Positions 6,375-7,974 of a DNA stretch of 7,974 nt are shown one piece after another. A program made the translations under genes and the position numbers. Below the pieces are notes generated by a model, which was not told the origin of the DNA, did no database searches, and was given only the letters and a program-made list of their open reading frames with translations. The DNA comes from Deltaproteobacteria bacterium. Lineage in GTDB: Bacteria > Desulfobacterota > Desulfobacteria > Desulfobacterales > Desulfobacteraceae. Position 1 is the first letter of the stretch. The number at the start of each line of letters is the position of its first letter. The DNA lies in the NCBI GenBank assembly GCA_003647385.1, contig QMMT01000068.1:1-7974 (forward strand), written 5' to 3'.

Positions 6375-7496
6375 ATGAAAAACAAACAATCTTATACGAT
6401 TCTGGCAGTGGATGATAATCTTCTGAATTTAAAACTGATAGAAAAATCTTTGTCCAAAGAAGGATATAAAGTATTCTTAGCGGATAACGGCCCGGCTGCC
6501 AGAGAAATTGCCATAAAGGAGATGCCGGATCTGATTCTGCTGGATATTGAAATGCCCGGAGAAAACGGGTTTGATGTCATCACAAAGCTGAAAGACAACT
6601 CACAGACCAATGTCATCCCGGTAATATTTCTTACTGGTGTCAGCAAAGTGGATTCAAAATTAAAAGGATTTGATCTGGGCGCAGTCGATTACATTACAAA
6701 GCCGTTTCATCCCCTTGAGGTGCTGGCAAGGGTACGAATTCATCTTAAGCTTTCAATCGCCACCAATTCATTGATTGCAGAACAGACAAATAAACTTAAA
6801 CAGATAACACAAGCTCAGGTGTCCATGCTGCCAAGGCCGGAGGATCACCCGGATGCACTATTTGGTGTCTACTATAAAGCCCTTGAAGAGGCAGGCGGTG
6901 ATTTCTACGACATTTTGAATATTTCAGATAAAATAACGGGTTATTTTGTAGCTGATTTTTCAGGGCATGATATCAAAACAAGTTATATGACAGCTTATGT
7001 AAAAGCATTGCTGGCACAGAATTGTACACCTGTGTATTCTCCGGCTGAAAGCATGAAGCTGATTAATAATGTCCTTGTGGAAATTTTGTCCGATGGCAAA
7101 TATCTGACAGCCTGTTATATACATATCAATCGCATTACAAAAAAAATGACCATTGTCAGTGCAGGCCACCCGCCGGTAGTTTGTCTGCCTCTGGATGGTG
7201 AGCCCTATCTGATTAAGACCCCGGGCGATGTCCTTGGCACGTTTAAAGATGCTCATTTTGGAACTCAAAGCATTGATGTATCTCCGGGTGATAAGGTTTT
7301 TATTTATTCTGACGGACTTGTTGAATCAGCACAAAACAAGATTACCTGGGCAAGCGGTGCAGACAGTCTTCTTTCGGCGTGTAAACAAATAGAACAGATA
7401 CCCTATGATAAGGCGCCGGCAGAGTTGGTGAATCGTCTTTTTGCTAAAGGTACCCTGCCCGAAGATGATATTGTTGTCTTATGCGTAAAGGTGTAA
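6375..7496 (+). CDS. Response regulator with PP2C-type (RsbU/SpoIIE-like) serine phosphatase output
   Basis: This 373-residue protein would dephosphorylate a phosphoserine on a STAS-domain protein when its receiver is phosphorylated. The receiver (about 7-125) has acidic Asp13-Asp14, phosphoacceptor Asp57 in LLDIEMPG, Thr87 and Lys109 in KPF. A linker helix (about 130-150) leads to the PP2C-like domain (about 160-373), with metal-binding motifs GGDFYD (174-179), VADFSGHD (192-199), SAGHPP (262-267), YSDGLVES (311-318) and DDIVVL (364-369). All the usual catalytic aspartates are visible, so the enzyme should be active. The start codon lacks a clear Shine-Dalgarno sequence, but there is no other start before the receiver domain. 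The next gene starts 3 nt after the stop. Domain order equals the first two thirds of Pseudomonas HsbR; the kinase third is the separate downstream gene. Confidence 0.94.
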   Translation: MKNKQSYTILAVDDNLLNLKLIEKSLSKEGYKVFLADNGPAAREIAIKEMPDLILLDIEMPGENGFDVITKLKDNSQTNVIPVIFLTGVSKVDSKLKGFDLGAVDYITKPFHPLEVLARVRIHLKLSIATNSLIAEQTNKLKQITQAQVSMLPRPEDHPDALFGVYYKALEEAGGDFYDILNISDKITGYFVADFSGHDIKTSYMTAYVKALLAQNCTPVYSPAESMKLINNVLVEILSDGKYLTACYIHINRITKKMTIVSAGHPPVVCLPLDGEPYLIKTPGDVLGTFKDAHFGTQSIDVSPGDKVFIYSDGLVESAQNKITWASGADSLLSACKQIEQIPYDKAPAELVNRLFAKGTLPEDDIVVLCVKV

Positions 7497-7499
7497 GGT

Positions 7500-7943
7500 A
7501 TGTCTTTGAAAGGCAACGTCTTTAATGTTCTTTCCACGACAGATTCAATAGAGTTTATTTTTTCTTCAACCATGAAGAATATTGATGATGTCTGTGAACA
7601 GACAACTCATTATATTCAATCTAAAATTCAGGGAATCGACCTCTATTTGTTCCCCATTAATCTTGTTATAAGAGAAGGACTTACCAATGCGGTGCGGCAT
7701 GGTAACAAAAGTGATCCTTATAAAATGGTCAGGTTTTTGCTGACAATCTTTGATAACAAGGCCATCAAGCTGATGATTGAGGATCAGGGGGCAGGGTTTG
7801 ACTGGAGAAAGCTTAAAAACTCAGATCAACCGGAAAACGAAGATCATGGCCGGGGAATCATGATCATTGGAGCCTATTTCAGTCACTATTCGTATAATGA
7901 TAAAGGTAATATTCTTTACCTTGAAAAAGATATTTGTTCTTAA
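7500..7943 (+). CDS. Anti-sigma-factor-type serine kinase (RsbW/SpoIIAB-like HATPase)
   Basis: This 147-residue protein belongs to the GHKL ATPases of partner-switching systems, which phosphorylate a serine on a STAS-domain antagonist and may bind a sigma factor. The N-box is INLVIREGLTNAVRHGN (53-69), with Glu59 as general base and Asn63 as magnesium ligand. The G1 box is EDQGAGFD (94-101) and the G2 box HGRGIMII (116-123). It is complete at the usual length of this family. It starts 3 nt after the stop of the phosphatase gene, so the two opposing activities are probably made in a fixed ratio. Whether it controls a sigma factor or only a STAS protein cannot be told from the sequence, because no sigma factor or STAS gene appears before the window ends 31 nt later. 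Confidence 0.92.
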   Translation: MSLKGNVFNVLSTTDSIEFIFSSTMKNIDDVCEQTTHYIQSKIQGIDLYLFPINLVIREGLTNAVRHGNKSDPYKMVRFLLTIFDNKAIKLMIEDQGAGFDWRKLKNSDQPENEDHGRGIMIIGAYFSHYSYNDKGNILYLEKDICS

Positions 7944-7974
7944 CTTTAATCTATCCGTAACACAACGCTAATAC

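Noticed and set aside
6059..6385. Minus-strand frame of 108 codons opposite the Hpt gene
   Set aside because: Low-complexity Phe/Ile-rich translation that mirrors a clearly real Hpt gene; no ribosome site or family match.

Overview
The window reads as ordinary chromosome from an anaerobic Deltaproteobacterium, most likely a sulfate reducer related to the Desulfobacterales. This is an inference from three things: A/T-leaning codon use, a TupABC tungstate importer next to molybdopterin biosynthesis, and a split Hpt / response-regulator-phosphatase / switch-kinase module. No rRNA, tRNA, CRISPR array, insertion sequence or prophage gene is visible.

Left part (1-2666, + strand): the 3' part of moaC (molybdopterin precursor synthesis), then rmuC after a 4-nt gap, then mltA, whose preferred start overlaps the end of rmuC by 11 nt. 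The three genes look co-transcribed. The mltA product is a lipoprotein lytic transglycosylase.

Middle part (2671-5823, - strand): a convergent unit ending only 4 nt from mltA. In transcription order it holds a 57-residue cysteine-rich protein with a B-box-like zinc-ligand pattern (5650-5823), an 82-residue acidic/basic helical protein of unknown role (5370-5618), a 143-nt gap with a candidate promoter and operator-like repeats, and then tupA, tupB and tupC. TupA captures tungstate in the periplasm, TupB is the membrane permease, and TupC is the ATPase, which carries a C-terminal region likely to bind oxyanion. Imported tungstate would feed the same pterin cofactor pathway that MoaC serves.

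Right part (6038-7943, + strand, divergent): a signalling operon of a stand-alone Hpt protein, a receiver-PP2C (RsbU/SpoIIE-like) phosphatase and an RsbW/SpoIIAB-like serine kinase. Together they have the domain content of the HptB-HsbR pair of Pseudomonas, with HsbR split into two proteins. Phosphate passed from an unseen sensor kinase through the Hpt protein to the receiver would control the phosphatase, which would oppose the kinase on an unseen STAS-domain target.

The points most worth a second look are the overlooked small cysteine-rich gene, the split HsbR-like switch without its STAS partner, and the repeats upstream of tupA.
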